This document shows positions 27,913 through 36,797 of a DNA stretch of 64,000 nt, one piece after another. Made by a program: the position numbers and the translations under genes. Source of the DNA: an uncultured Cohaesibacter sp. Its GTDB lineage: Bacteria > Pseudomonadota > Alphaproteobacteria > Rhizobiales > Cohaesibacteraceae. Position 1 is the stretch's first letter; each line of letters opens with the position of its first letter. Below the pieces are notes generated by a model, which was given only the letters and a program-made list of their open reading frames with translations, was not told where the DNA came from and ran no database searches. Where the stretch lies: positions 124,001-188,000 of the forward strand of contig NZ_OY781091.1 in NCBI RefSeq assembly GCF_963676275.1, read 5' to 3'.

Positions 27913-29072
27913 GATGCTTCGCCCTCCTTGCGCATGTCTCCGGCGTCAACCGAAGGGGCGGCCGGGGAGGATGTCAGAGATTTGATCTTGCCGGTCAGGC
28001 TTGAAAGGCTGCCGAGAATGCCCTTCGGCATGAACAGCGTAACCGCAACAAACAGCCCGCCCAGCACAAACAGCCAATATTCGGGGAACTGGGCGGTGAA
28101 CCAGCTCTTGCCCAGATTGACCGTAATCGCCCCGATGATCGGGCCGATCAATGTGCCGCGACCGCCAACCGCCGCCCAGATGACCACCTCGATGGAGTTG
28201 GCCGGAGCGAATTCGCCCGGATTGATGATGCCGACCAGCGGCACATAGAGCGCGCCAGCAATACCGGCCATCATCGCCGACAGGGTGAAGACGAACAGCT
28301 TCACATGCTCGACCCGATAGCCCAGGAAGCGGGCGCGGCTTTCCGCATCGCGCGTGGCCAGCAGCACCTTGCCGAATTTCGAGCGCACGATTGCCGAACT
28401 GATCACCAGCGCAAGACAGAGCGCAAAGGCCGCCGCCGCAAAGAGGCCCGCACGGGTGGAAGGCTCCTGCAGCGTATAACCAAGGATATCCTTAAAGTCG
28501 GTGAGGCCATTATTGCCGCCAAAGCCCATGTCATTGCGGAAGAAGGCGAGCAAAAGGGCATAAGTCATGGCCTGCGTGATGATCGAGAGATAGACCCCGG
28601 TCACCCGCGAGCGGAAGGCGAACCAGCCGAAAATGAAGGCCAGAAGCCCCGGCACGGCGACAATCATGATGGCGGCAAACCAGAACTGGTCAAATCCATA
28701 CCAGTACCATGGCAACTCCTTCCAGTTCAGGAACACCATGAAGTCCGGCAAGATCGGGTCGCCATAGACGCCGCGCGAGCCGATCTGGCGCATCAGATAC
28801 ATGCCCATGGCATAGCCGCCAAGGGCAAAGAAAGCGCCATGGCCCAGCGAGAGAATGCCGCAATAGCCCCAGACCAGATCCAGCGCCAGCGCCAGCAGGG
28901 CATAGGTGAGATATTTGCCAAACAGCGAGACAACATAATCTGGCACATAGAGCGCATGATCAGACGGCAGCATCAGGTTGCTGAGCGGAACGGCGACGCC
29001 GACAAGGGCGATGAAGGCTGCGACCCAGGCGATCCGCCCTTCAAGGCCACGAAACAGAAAAGCGGAGATCAT
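27909..29072 (-). CDS. urtC: Urea ABC transporter permease UrtC
   Basis: LivM-type membrane subunit, 387 residues, with about ten TM segments, for example LTYALLALALDLVWGYCGIL followed by SLGHGAFFALGGYAMGMYLM, a very typical permease signature. The C terminus GGLFVAVTLFMPKGILG is also conserved. Its start overlaps urtB by four bases and its end overlaps urtD by four bases. Confidence 0.95.
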   Translation of the reverse strand: MISAFLFRGLEGRIAWVAAFIALVGVAVPLSNLMLPSDHALYVPDYVVSLFGKYLTYALLALALDLVWGYCGILSLGHGAFFALGGYAMGMYLMRQIGSRGVYGDPILPDFMVFLNWKELPWYWYGFDQFWFAAIMIVAVPGLLAFIFGWFAFRSRVTGVYLSIITQAMTYALLLAFFRNDMGFGGNNGLTDFKDILGYTLQEPSTRAGLFAAAAFALCLALVISSAIVRSKFGKVLLATRDAESRARFLGYRVEHVKLFVFTLSAMMAGIAGALYVPLVGIINPGEFAPANSIEVVIWAAVGGRGTLIGPIIGAITVNLGKSWFTAQFPEYWLFVLGGLFVAVTLFMPKGILGSLSSLTGKIKSLTSSPAAPSVDAGDMRKEGEAS

Positions 29073-30685
29073 TGTTCAACGGCCCTTCCTTTGAGAGCGA
29101 ACAGACCACGCGGTCTTTTCTGGATGAACAGGATGATGAAGACCAGCACAAGGATCTTGCCCAGAACCGCTCCGGCAAAGGGCTCAAGAAACTTGTTGGC
29201 CACCCCGAGGGTCAAGGCTCCGATCAGCGTGCCCCAGAGATTGCCGACCCCGCCAAATACCACCACCATGAAGCTGTCGATGATATAGCTCTGGCCAAGA
29301 TTGGGCGAGACATTGCCGATCTGGCTGAGGGCCACTCCGGCAATGCCCGCAATGCCCGAGCCGAGCGCGAAGGTGAAGGCATCCACCCATGGCGTGCGAA
29401 CGCCGAGGGAGGAAGCCATGTTGCGGTTCTGCGTCACGGCCCGCATTTGCAGCCCCATCGGCGTGCGCTTGAGCAGGGCGAACAGCAAGCCGAACATGGC
29501 CAGCGCGAAAAAGAAGATCCAGATACGGTTCCATGTCAGCGAAAGGCCCGCCAGTTCAATGGCACCGGACATCCAGCTGGGGTTGCTGACCTCCTGATTG
29601 GTCGGCCCGAAGATGGTGCGCACCGCCTGTTGCAGAATGAGCGAAACGCCCCAAGTGGCCAGAAGGGTTTCCAGCGGCCGGCCATAGAGGAAGCGAATGA
29701 TGCCCCGTTCCAGCACGAAGCCGATGGCCCCGGCGACAAGAAAGGCAATCGGAATGGCGAACAGCAGGGAATAGTCGAAAAGCCCCGGCGCAAAGGAATG
29801 CACGGCCTGTTGCACGGTGAAGGTCGTATAGGCCCCGATCATCACCATTTCGCCGTGTGCCATGTTGATGACGCCCATCACACCGAAGGTGATGGCAAGG
29901 CCGATCGAAGCCAGCAGCAGGACCGAGCCAAGGGAAAGGCCATACCAGATATTCTGGATTCCGTTCCAGAAAGCCAGAACCCGCTCAATGGCGACAACGG
30001 CCCGCTCGGCTGCATCCTTGACAGCGCCTTCGCTGGTTTCGATGGTGCTGCTCAAGAGCGCAAGCGCTTGCCGTCCGCCCTTCTGGCGCAAAATCTCGAT
30101 TGCCGAGAGCTTTTCCTCTTCAGCCGCATCCGAGCCAAGAATGAGCCCTGAGCGGGCTTCTTCCAGATAGGCTATGACCTGAGGATCCTGCTCCTTGGCA
30201 AGCCGCGCCTTGATGGCGGGCAGGGCACTGGCATCCTGTGCCCGAAAAAGGGTTGCTGCCGCCTCCAGTCTTTTGGCCGGATCGGCGCTGTTGAGGGCAA
30301 ACAGGCTGAGACCGTCCCTGATCTGGCGGCGCAAATTGTTATTGACACGTATCTTGCTGATCTGCCGCTTGGAAATATCCTTGGTGATTTCGCCGCTGAC
30401 CGGATCGGTCAGATTGAAATTCTTGCCCGATTTTTTGGCCAGAAAGACCTGCTGATCGGCTTTCAGGAAATAGAGATCGCCCTCTGCCAGATAAGTCAGC
30501 ACCGGCACGACCTTGTCATCACCGGTTTCCAGAAGGGCTTCCACCGTCACTTCCCGGTCTTTCAGGCTGCCCTCGGCCAGCGCATTGATCAAGCTTTTGA
30601 GATCATCGGCTTTGGCGGTGGGCATGGAGCTGAAAGAGGCCAGCAACGTGACAAGACAAACAAGCAGCGCGCGCAGGACTGTCAT
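29069..30685 (-). CDS. urtB: Urea ABC transporter permease UrtB
   Basis: LivH-type membrane subunit, 538 residues. As in other UrtB proteins, a long N-terminal extension (about 230 residues) precedes the permease core. It starts with a signal peptide (RALLVCLVTLLASFSSMPTA) and continues with helical, HEAT-like sequence that should lie in the periplasm. The permease part has NIWYGLSLGSVLLLASIGLA, GVINMAHGEMVMIGAYTTF and FGGVGNLWGTLIGALTLG. A 100-base gap with a hairpin separates it from urtA. Confidence 0.95.
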   Translation of the reverse strand: MTVLRALLVCLVTLLASFSSMPTAKADDLKSLINALAEGSLKDREVTVEALLETGDDKVVPVLTYLAEGDLYFLKADQQVFLAKKSGKNFNLTDPVSGEITKDISKRQISKIRVNNNLRRQIRDGLSLFALNSADPAKRLEAAATLFRAQDASALPAIKARLAKEQDPQVIAYLEEARSGLILGSDAAEEEKLSAIEILRQKGGRQALALLSSTIETSEGAVKDAAERAVVAIERVLAFWNGIQNIWYGLSLGSVLLLASIGLAITFGVMGVINMAHGEMVMIGAYTTFTVQQAVHSFAPGLFDYSLLFAIPIAFLVAGAIGFVLERGIIRFLYGRPLETLLATWGVSLILQQAVRTIFGPTNQEVSNPSWMSGAIELAGLSLTWNRIWIFFFALAMFGLLFALLKRTPMGLQMRAVTQNRNMASSLGVRTPWVDAFTFALGSGIAGIAGVALSQIGNVSPNLGQSYIIDSFMVVVFGGVGNLWGTLIGALTLGVANKFLEPFAGAVLGKILVLVFIILFIQKRPRGLFALKGRAVEQ

Positions 30686-30711
30686 ATAATTCTCTCTTGC
30701 TAAACATGTCT

Positions 30712-30742
30712 TCCCCGGCGACAGAGGGTCCGCCGCCGGGGA
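30712..30742 (-). promoter_or_regulatory. Stable hairpin between urtA and urtB
   Basis: A 9-bp perfect stem (TCCCCGGCG / CGCCGGGGA, as read on the plus strand) with no T run. Such hairpins after a binding-protein gene commonly protect its mRNA 3' end, letting urtA be expressed above the downstream membrane genes; that role here is inference. Confidence 0.6.
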
Positions 30743-30785
30743 GTCTTACTTTGGCTCGAAGCGCAAAACGCGCTTGGAAATGCGC

Positions 30786-32078
30786 TTATTCAGCGCCCTT
30801 GCCGCCGCATTCTTTCGTTTCGACATTGAAGTTGCCGCAGGAGAGAGGCGCACGCCAATCGGAGATCAGCTTGGCAGAATCGGGCAGATAGTCAGACCAT
30901 GCATCGCCGGGAACAAGGCCCGGGGTTTCATAGACAATGTCAAACTGGCCATCATCCTGAATTTCACCGATCAGAACCGGCTTGGTAATGTGATGGTTTG
31001 GCATCATGGCGCTATAGCCGCCCGACAGGTTCGGAACAGAAACGCCGACCAGCGCATCGATGACAGCATCCGGATCTGTGGTGCCTGCCTTCTCGACCGC
31101 CTTCACCCACATGTTGAAGCCGATATAATGGGCTTCCATCGGGTCATTGGTTACCCGCTTGTCATCCTTGGTGAAGGCATGCCATGCGTCGATGAATTCG
31201 GCGTTGACATCGGAGTCAACGGACTGGAAATAGTTCCATGCAGCCAGATGGCCGACAAGTGGTTCGGTATCAAGACCGGCCAGTTCCTCTTCACCCACGG
31301 AGAAGGCGACCACAGGGATGTCTTCTGCCTTGACGCCCTGGTTAGCCAGTTCCTTGTAGAAAGGCACGTTGGCATCGCCGTTGATCGTTGAAACAACGGC
31401 GGTCTTCTTGCCAGCTTCGCCGAAGGCCTTGATGTCGGAAACAATGGTCTGCCAGTCGGAATGGCCAAACGGGGTATAGTTGATCATGATGTCTTCATCA
31501 GCAACACCCTTGGCCTTCAGATAGGCTTCGAGAATCTTGTTGGTCGTGCGCGGATAGACATAGTCGGTACCGGCCAGCACCCAGCGCTCCACGCCTTCTT
31601 CTTCCATCAGATAGTCAACAGCGGGAATGGCCTGCTGGTTCGGAGCGGCGCCGGTATAGAAAACGTTGCGCTGTGATTCCTCGCCCTCATACTGGACCGG
31701 ATAGAAAAGGATCGAATTGAGTTCTTCAAAGACAGGCAGAACCGATTTGCGCGAAACCGAGGTCCAGCAACCAAAGACCGCGGACACTTTGTCGACGTCG
31801 ATCAGCTCACGCGCCTTCTCTGCAAACAGCGGCCAGTCAGATGCCGGATCAACGACAACCGGCTCAAGCTTCTTGCCGAGCAGTCCGCCTTTTTTATTCT
31901 GCTCTTCAATGAGCATCAGCATGGCATCTTTGAGCGTGGTCTCGGAAATGGCCATGGTTCCGGAAAGGGAATGCAAAACACCGACCTTGATGGTCTCTTC
32001 TGCAAGGGCTGCAGAAGCGGAGATCAAAGAGGTGGTCATAGCAAGAGCAGCGGCAAAATGTGAAAATTTGGAAGACAC
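30786..32078 (-). CDS. urtA: Urea ABC transporter substrate-binding protein UrtA
   Basis: Periplasmic urea-binding protein, 430 residues with an N-terminal signal peptide (ALAMTTSLISASAALAEE). The mature start EETIKVGVLHSLSGTMAISE is the UrtA hallmark, as are GCWTSVSRKSVLPVFEELN and LFYPVQYEGEESQRNVFYTG. I chose the GTG at 32078 because GGAG lies nine bases upstream and no ATG precedes the signal peptide. It is the first gene of the urtABCDE-ureDABCEFG run, with a sigma-54 promoter just upstream. Confidence 0.96.
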   Translation of the reverse strand: MSSKFSHFAAALAMTTSLISASAALAEETIKVGVLHSLSGTMAISETTLKDAMLMLIEEQNKKGGLLGKKLEPVVVDPASDWPLFAEKARELIDVDKVSAVFGCWTSVSRKSVLPVFEELNSILFYPVQYEGEESQRNVFYTGAAPNQQAIPAVDYLMEEEGVERWVLAGTDYVYPRTTNKILEAYLKAKGVADEDIMINYTPFGHSDWQTIVSDIKAFGEAGKKTAVVSTINGDANVPFYKELANQGVKAEDIPVVAFSVGEEELAGLDTEPLVGHLAAWNYFQSVDSDVNAEFIDAWHAFTKDDKRVTNDPMEAHYIGFNMWVKAVEKAGTTDPDAVIDALVGVSVPNLSGGYSAMMPNHHITKPVLIGEIQDDGQFDIVYETPGLVPGDAWSDYLPDSAKLISDWRAPLSCGNFNVETKECGGKGAE

Positions 32079-32115
32079 TATTTATAACTCCATCTGGTGG
32101 TGATGGGATCAATTT

Positions 32116-32131
32116 TGCAATGCCTGTGCCA
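32116..32131 (-). promoter_or_regulatory. Sigma-54 (RpoN) promoter of the urt-ure operon
   Basis: Minus-strand TGGCACAGGCATTGCA matches the full consensus TGGCACRNNNNTTGCW with no mismatch. The GC of the -12 element lies about 40 bases before the urtA GTG, leaving a transcript start near 32105 and a short leader. Nitrogen-limitation control (RpoN with an NtrC-type activator) is the expected mode for urea uptake. Confidence 0.88.
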
Positions 32132-32286
32132 AATTGTTGGTGGCGGTTAAATTTGCTGTATCAATTGCCTAAATGGCTGAAATTGAGGAATAATAAACAA
32201 TCACGATTAGGGATTTGGTGTCCCTTGAACCACCGTCTGGTCAATAGATTGTCACCAGTAGATGGAAACCGCACGCCTTATGAGCA

Positions 32287-32307
32287 ATTGCCTATTTCAT
32301 GGGCAAT
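32287..32307. promoter_or_regulatory. Possible activator site upstream of the sigma-54 promoter
   Basis: ATTGCC and GGCAAT flank nine bases, about 160 bases upstream of the sigma-54 promoter, a normal distance for an enhancer-binding protein. It does not match the usual TGCACC / GGTGCA NtrC site, so the identity of the binder is unknown. Confidence 0.3.
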
Positions 32308-32536
32308 GTTGGTTAACGGTTGGTTGCAGCCTAATTTATGCGCAAGCTTTGGGCGGGATGATGATGGCGACACGAAACGCAAAGGATCTGGATCGCAAAG
32401 AAACAGCAAGAGAATAGCGCGCAGTAACGGTCAATCGCATGCAGGAGAAGACCATTTTGTCGGTTATTAAATTTATTGGAAAAAATATAAAACGTAAAAA
32501 TGCTGGATTTTCATGAGGATAATTAGCACGAAGCGA

Positions 32537-32564
32537 AATAATATTTCGGTATACCGGTATTATT
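32537..32564. promoter_or_regulatory. AT-rich palindromic operator candidate upstream of chvE-like gene
   Basis: AATAATA and TATTATT arms enclose a core with CGGTATACCG (32547-32556). It lies about 190 bases before the start codon. The GTATACC core resembles FadR-subfamily GntR operators and recurs upstream of the GH4 gene. Confidence 0.4.
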
Positions 32565-32753
32565 CTCAATATGACGGTGGATACCCAAGGAATTCCCTTG
32601 AATTAATTTGAGTTATAAAAATAATATAGGCCGAACCGCTCTCAGGAGGATTATGGGCGGAATATCGGGGCTGACCATTCGGGGGAGTTGGGGAACTTCT
32701 GCGAAAATCACCTCAATGATGCAAATACAGGTTTGCTAGCAAGGGAGGTTACT

Positions 32754-33839
32754 ATGCTGGGACTTGGGAAGCTGATCAAATCGGCAACCGTGGGCGCTAT
32801 GGCTATGGCGCTCGGACTTTCTTTTTCATCTTCACTGACGCAGGCTGCAAGCAAGGGTATGGTCGGTATCGCCATGCCGTCCAAGGTTCTTGCCCGCTGG
32901 GTGAATGACGGCGACAACATGGTCAAGCAGTTTCAGGCTGCCGGATATGAAACCGACATTCAATATGCCGGTGACGACGTGGCAACACAGCTGCGTCAGA
33001 TTGAAACCATGGTGCTCAAGGGCGTCAATGTTCTGGTCATCGCATCGATCGATGGCAGCGCGCTTTCCTCCGCTCTTCAACTGGCAGCTGATTCCGATAT
33101 CAAGGTCATCGCCTATGATCGCCTGATCCGTGATTCCGCCAATGTCGACTATTATGCCACCTTCGATAACTATCAGGTCGGTGTCTATCAGGCCAATTCC
33201 CTGCTCAAGGGGCTTGATATCGAAAATGCCAAAGGCCCGCTCAATATCGAGGTTTTCGGCGGATCGCCAGACGATAACAACGCCTATTTCTTCTATAATG
33301 GCGCAATGTCCGTTTTGCAGCCACTGATCGACGAAGGCAAGCTGGTCGTTCCGTCAGGCCAGTTCGGCATGGACAAGGTCGGCACGCTCTTCTGGGATGG
33401 CGCAACCGCTCAGGCCCGCATGGACAACCTGCTGTCCGCCTTCTACACCGACAAGAAAGTTGATGGCGTCCTGTCTCCGAACGACAGTCTGGCCATCGGC
33501 GTCATTTCCTCGCTGAAGGGCGTCGGCTATGGTTCCGGCGACATGCCAATGCCGATCATCACCGGTCAGGATGCTGAAATTGCCAACATCAAGGCCATGC
33601 AAAAAGGTGAGCAATATTCAACGATCTTCAAGGATACCCGCGATCTGGCGGCTGTAACCGTGAAGATGGTTGATGCAATCCTCAAGGGTGAGCAGCCAGA
33701 AATCAACGACACCGAGACCTATGACAATGGTATCAAGGTGGTTCCTTCCTATCTGCTCAAACCGATTGCCGTCACCAAGGACAACTGGAAAGAAATCCTG
33801 CTTGATAGCGGATATTATACCGCAGATCAGCTCAAATAA
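32754..33839 (+). CDS. ChvE-like periplasmic multiple-sugar-binding protein
   Basis: Sugar-binding protein of the xylose/galactose class (ribose-binding fold), 361 residues with a signal peptide ([20 protein letters not shown]). The start at ATG 32754 has AAGGGAGG six bases upstream; the frame is open further back but only from a weak codon. Mature sequence includes [39 protein letters not shown] and [20 protein letters not shown], then [20 protein letters not shown] and [20 protein letters not shown], all strongly like ChvE/XylF. In rhizobia the gene is normally followed by an ATPase and a permease; here it is not. It may serve a distant transporter or a sensor. Confidence 0.9.
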   Translation: MLGLGKLIKSATVGAMAMALGLSFSSSLTQAASKGMVGIAMPSKVLARWVNDGDNMVKQFQAAGYETDIQYAGDDVATQLRQIETMVLKGVNVLVIASIDGSALSSALQLAADSDIKVIAYDRLIRDSANVDYYATFDNYQVGVYQANSLLKGLDIENAKGPLNIEVFGGSPDDNNAYFFYNGAMSVLQPLIDEGKLVVPSGQFGMDKVGTLFWDGATAQARMDNLLSAFYTDKKVDGVLSPNDSLAIGVISSLKGVGYGSGDMPMPIITGQDAEIANIKAMQKGEQYSTIFKDTRDLAAVTVKMVDAILKGEQPEINDTETYDNGIKVVPSYLLKPIAVTKDNWKEILLDSGYYTADQLK

Positions 33840-33852
33840 CTGATCCGGAAAT

Positions 33853-33884
33853 GGGGCGGCGGTTTTCACCTGCCGCCCTTTCTG
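33853..33884 (+). terminator. Terminator after chvE-like gene
   Basis: GGGCGGC / GCCGCCC stem followed by TTTCT, 14 bases after the stop. The T tract is short and interrupted, so strength is moderate, but it supports the gene being monocistronic. Confidence 0.7.
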
Positions 33885-34040
33885 TATCTGCCCTCTGGGC
33901 AAATTCTCGCAAAATCGACCAATTCCGCTTTTACAAACAAGTGAAACACGATAAGTAGGGGCAGACGCTAAAAACAAGTTCGATGACACTGGCTTCCCGT
34001 GCTGTTTGCCTAAAAGCCACTGGAAGAATGAAGGAATGGC

Positions 34041-35825
34041 ATGATAGCCGAAACCATCCGGACCCAATGGGCTCGCCTCTTCTCAGATCCAAATAGTTCC
34101 CGGTATCTCATTTACCGGCTCATGTCTGAAAATTTCCATATCTATGCAAGGCGCTATGTCCTCGCCTTTGTTCTGATGGCCGTTGTCGCAGGCACCACCG
34201 CGCTCAGTGCGTGGATCATGAAAGACATTGTCAACGGCATCTTCGTGTCCAAGGATTTCAATCAGGTCTGGCTCATCTCCGCCGCTGTCATCGTGATTTT
34301 CGTTGCCAAGGGATTGTCGACCTACTGGCAGACGACCATTCTGGCCCATATCGGCAACGCGATCGTCGCTGATCAGCAGCGCAAGATGTATCGCCATTTT
34401 CTCAGGCAGGGTGCCGATTTCTACCATGACTTTCCGTCCAGCGAACTGATCACCCGCATTTCCCATAATGCCACCGCTGCCCGTTCGGTGATGGATGTGC
34501 TGATCACCAGTATCGGGCGCGACGCCCTTTCGCTGATCGGGCTGGTCTGCGTCATGGTGTTTCAGGATCCTCTGCTTTCCCTTATCGCGCTGGTGGTGGC
34601 GCCACCGGCGGTGATCTTCATTTCGATGCTGGTGCGGCGGGTGAAAAGAATTGCCAAGGAGCAGTTCATCTCATTGACCCAGACCACCCAGACCATGCAG
34701 GAAAGCGCCCTTGGTTTCCGTATCATCCGCACTTTCGGCCTCGAGGCGGTGATGACGGGCAAGATGGACGATGCGATCCACGGGGTCGAGAAGCGCGCCA
34801 ACAAGATTGCCACGCTCACTGCCCGCACCAACCCGATGACCGAAACGCTGGGCGGCTTCGCCATTGCGCTGGTGATCCTCTATAGCGGCTGGCGCACCAT
34901 TCTTGGCGGCCAGAGTCCGGGAGAATTCATTTCCTTTCTGACCGCCCTTCTGCTGGCGGCCGATCCGGCCCGACGTCTCAGTCGCCTCAAGGTCAATATG
35001 GAAAGCGGCCTTGTCGGCGTGCGGCTGATGTTTGAAATTCTCGATCGCCCGACCCGCCTCATCGAGCGCCCGGATGCGGGCATCTTGCAGGTCGAGAAGG
35101 GTGAAATCGCCTTTGAAAAGGTCTCCTTCACCTATGGTGAGGATGAGCCGGTGCTCAAGGATCTCTCGCTCGTCATTCCCGGCGGCAAGACAACGGCGCT
35201 GGTCGGCCCATCGGGTGGAGGCAAATCCACCATCATGAGCCTTGTGCAGCGCTTCAATGACGTCAATTCAGGGGGCATCACCATCGATGGAAAAGATATT
35301 CGCGACTGCACCATCGCGTCCCTGAACAGCCATATCGCGCTGGTCACCCAGGACACGGTGCTCTTTTCCGGCACCATCCGCGAGAATATCCGTTTTGGCC
35401 GAATGGATGCCAGCGATGCGGAAGTGGAAGCCGCTGCAAGGGATGCCTTTGCCCATGATTTCATCATGCGCCAGCCAGAGGGCTACGATACCCTGATCGG
35501 CGAGAATGGCACGACATTGTCCGGCGGGCAGAAGCAGCGCGTCGCGATTGCCCGCGCCATGCTCAAGAATGCCCCCATCGTGCTGCTGGACGAGGCGACA
35601 TCGGCGCTGGACAGTGAATCGGAAGCGAAAGTGCAGGCCGCCTTTGAGCGCCTCAGCGAAAATCGCACCTCATTGGTCATTGCCCATCGCCTGTCGACCA
35701 TTCGCAATGCAGACAAGATCTGTGTCATTCAGCAGGGGCAACTGGTAGAAGAGGGAAGCCACGACGCCTTGCTCGCCAAGGGTGGCGTCTATGCCAATCT
35801 CGTCAAACTGCAATATAACAAGTAA
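34041..35825 (+). CDS. MsbA-type ABC transporter, fused membrane and ATPase domains
   Basis: A 594-residue half-transporter. Residues about 35-340 are a six-helix ABC exporter domain (VLAFVLMAVVAGTTALSAWI, LSLIGLVCVMVFQDPLLSLI). Residues about 355-590 are the ATPase, with Walker A GPSGGGKST, Q-loop ALVTQDTVLFSGTIRENIRF, signature LSGGQKQRVAIARAM and Walker B VLLDEATSALD. Length and layout match lipid A/lipid exporters (MsbA) and related alphaproteobacterial transporters. It could act in lipid flipping, but the substrate is not readable. AAGGA precedes the ATG. No obvious partner gene is adjacent. Confidence 0.88.
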   Translation: MIAETIRTQWARLFSDPNSSRYLIYRLMSENFHIYARRYVLAFVLMAVVAGTTALSAWIMKDIVNGIFVSKDFNQVWLISAAVIVIFVAKGLSTYWQTTILAHIGNAIVADQQRKMYRHFLRQGADFYHDFPSSELITRISHNATAARSVMDVLITSIGRDALSLIGLVCVMVFQDPLLSLIALVVAPPAVIFISMLVRRVKRIAKEQFISLTQTTQTMQESALGFRIIRTFGLEAVMTGKMDDAIHGVEKRANKIATLTARTNPMTETLGGFAIALVILYSGWRTILGGQSPGEFISFLTALLLAADPARRLSRLKVNMESGLVGVRLMFEILDRPTRLIERPDAGILQVEKGEIAFEKVSFTYGEDEPVLKDLSLVIPGGKTTALVGPSGGGKSTIMSLVQRFNDVNSGGITIDGKDIRDCTIASLNSHIALVTQDTVLFSGTIRENIRFGRMDASDAEVEAAARDAFAHDFIMRQPEGYDTLIGENGTTLSGGQKQRVAIARAMLKNAPIVLLDEATSALDSESEAKVQAAFERLSENRTSLVIAHRLSTIRNADKICVIQQGQLVEEGSHDALLAKGGVYANLVKLQYNK

Positions 35826-35881
35826 TCATGGCCCCATGGCCCGCCACCTGAAGAATCTTGCGGGCACAGGCAATATAGAAT

Positions 35882-36670
35882 GTGCAAAGCTTGCATTTTA
35901 AGGAACAGACCTTCTTGAGAAAGCTGCTTTCCACCGGACGCCGAAGCCGATTGCCCGAGACGGTCTCGCTCTATCACGAAGGGCGCGCGATCGACGTGCG
36001 CCTGAGGATCAATGCCAGAGCCAAGCGGCTGATCCTGCGCCTTGACAGCAAGACGGGAGAGCCGGTGGCCACATGCCCGCCGGGGCTGGGCGAAAGCAAG
36101 ATCAGGCATTTCCTGCAAAAGAATGTCAATTGGCTTGTCTCAAGGCAACAGGCCCGCGCGCCCAATATTCCCTTCGAGCATGGAGCGGTCATTCCCGTGC
36201 GCGGCCTGTCCCACAAGCTTGAGCATAATGATGTGGCGCGCGGAACCGTGCGCCTGCTTGAGCTCGAAGAGGGGCGCATTCTGCTGGTCTCGGGCAATGA
36301 ATCCCATATGGCCCGCCGGGTCACCGACTGGCTGAGGAAGCAGGCCCGCAAGGATCTCGAAGAGGCGGTGTCCCGTCATGCGGCGGCCCTTGATGTCAAG
36401 CCATCTGCGATCCGCATCAAGGATACCACCAGCCGCTGGGGGTCATGCAGCGCCAACCGGACCCTGTCCTTCTCCTGGCGGGTCATCATGGCCCCGTCCT
36501 TCGTGCTGAATTATCTGGCGGCCCATGAAGTGGCCCATCTGCGCGAGATGAACCATTCCGATCGCTTCTGGCGCCATGTCGAGGCCATCTGCCCCAATTA
36601 TCGGGATGGGCAGGCATGGCTGCGCGACAATGGGCGGCGGTTGCATTCCTACGGCGTTGATGACGACTGA
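35882..36670 (+). CDS. YgjP/SprT-like zinc metallopeptidase (M48-like, DUF45)
   Basis: 262 residues from a GTG at 35882; TTG codons at 35891 and 35915 (the last with AAGGA ten bases before it) are alternatives, so the exact start is open. The C-terminal half holds HEVAHLREMNHSDRFW, the HExxH zinc site with a third ligand His downstream, preceded by TTSRWGSCSANRTLSFSWR, the classical WGSC stretch of this family. The N-terminal part is the usual basic beta-rich region. No signal peptide is seen, so it is cytoplasmic. Physiological substrate is unknown for the family. Confidence 0.88.
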   Translation: MQSLHFKEQTFLRKLLSTGRRSRLPETVSLYHEGRAIDVRLRINARAKRLILRLDSKTGEPVATCPPGLGESKIRHFLQKNVNWLVSRQQARAPNIPFEHGAVIPVRGLSHKLEHNDVARGTVRLLELEEGRILLVSGNESHMARRVTDWLRKQARKDLEEAVSRHAAALDVKPSAIRIKDTTSRWGSCSANRTLSFSWRVIMAPSFVLNYLAAHEVAHLREMNHSDRFWRHVEAICPNYRDGQAWLRDNGRRLHSYGVDDD

Positions 36671-36797
36671 AGCTGCCATTTCCGGTTGCCCCCTCTTTAT
36701 CGGAGGTGACAAGCCGGAAGCGGGCATGCAGTGAGCGGGCGAGCAGAAAGCAGACCTGCAGTGAGCGGAGAAGCTGGAAGGGGCTATTGCCCCTTCA

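Larger units (their letters stand above)
32079..32753. other. 675-base regulatory gap between urtA and the sugar-binding gene
   Basis: Holds the sigma-54 promoter of the urea operon (32116-32131), a possible enhancer inverted repeat (32287-32307), and, toward the right, a very AT-rich stretch with a palindrome at 32537-32564 that belongs to the plus-strand sugar-binding gene. A short open frame at 32060-32470 shows no protein-like features. Confidence 0.6.

Noticed and set aside
32336-32360. Possible NtrC box around TGCGCAAGCTTTGGGCG
   Set aside because: The two halves are not symmetric and match the NtrC consensus poorly.
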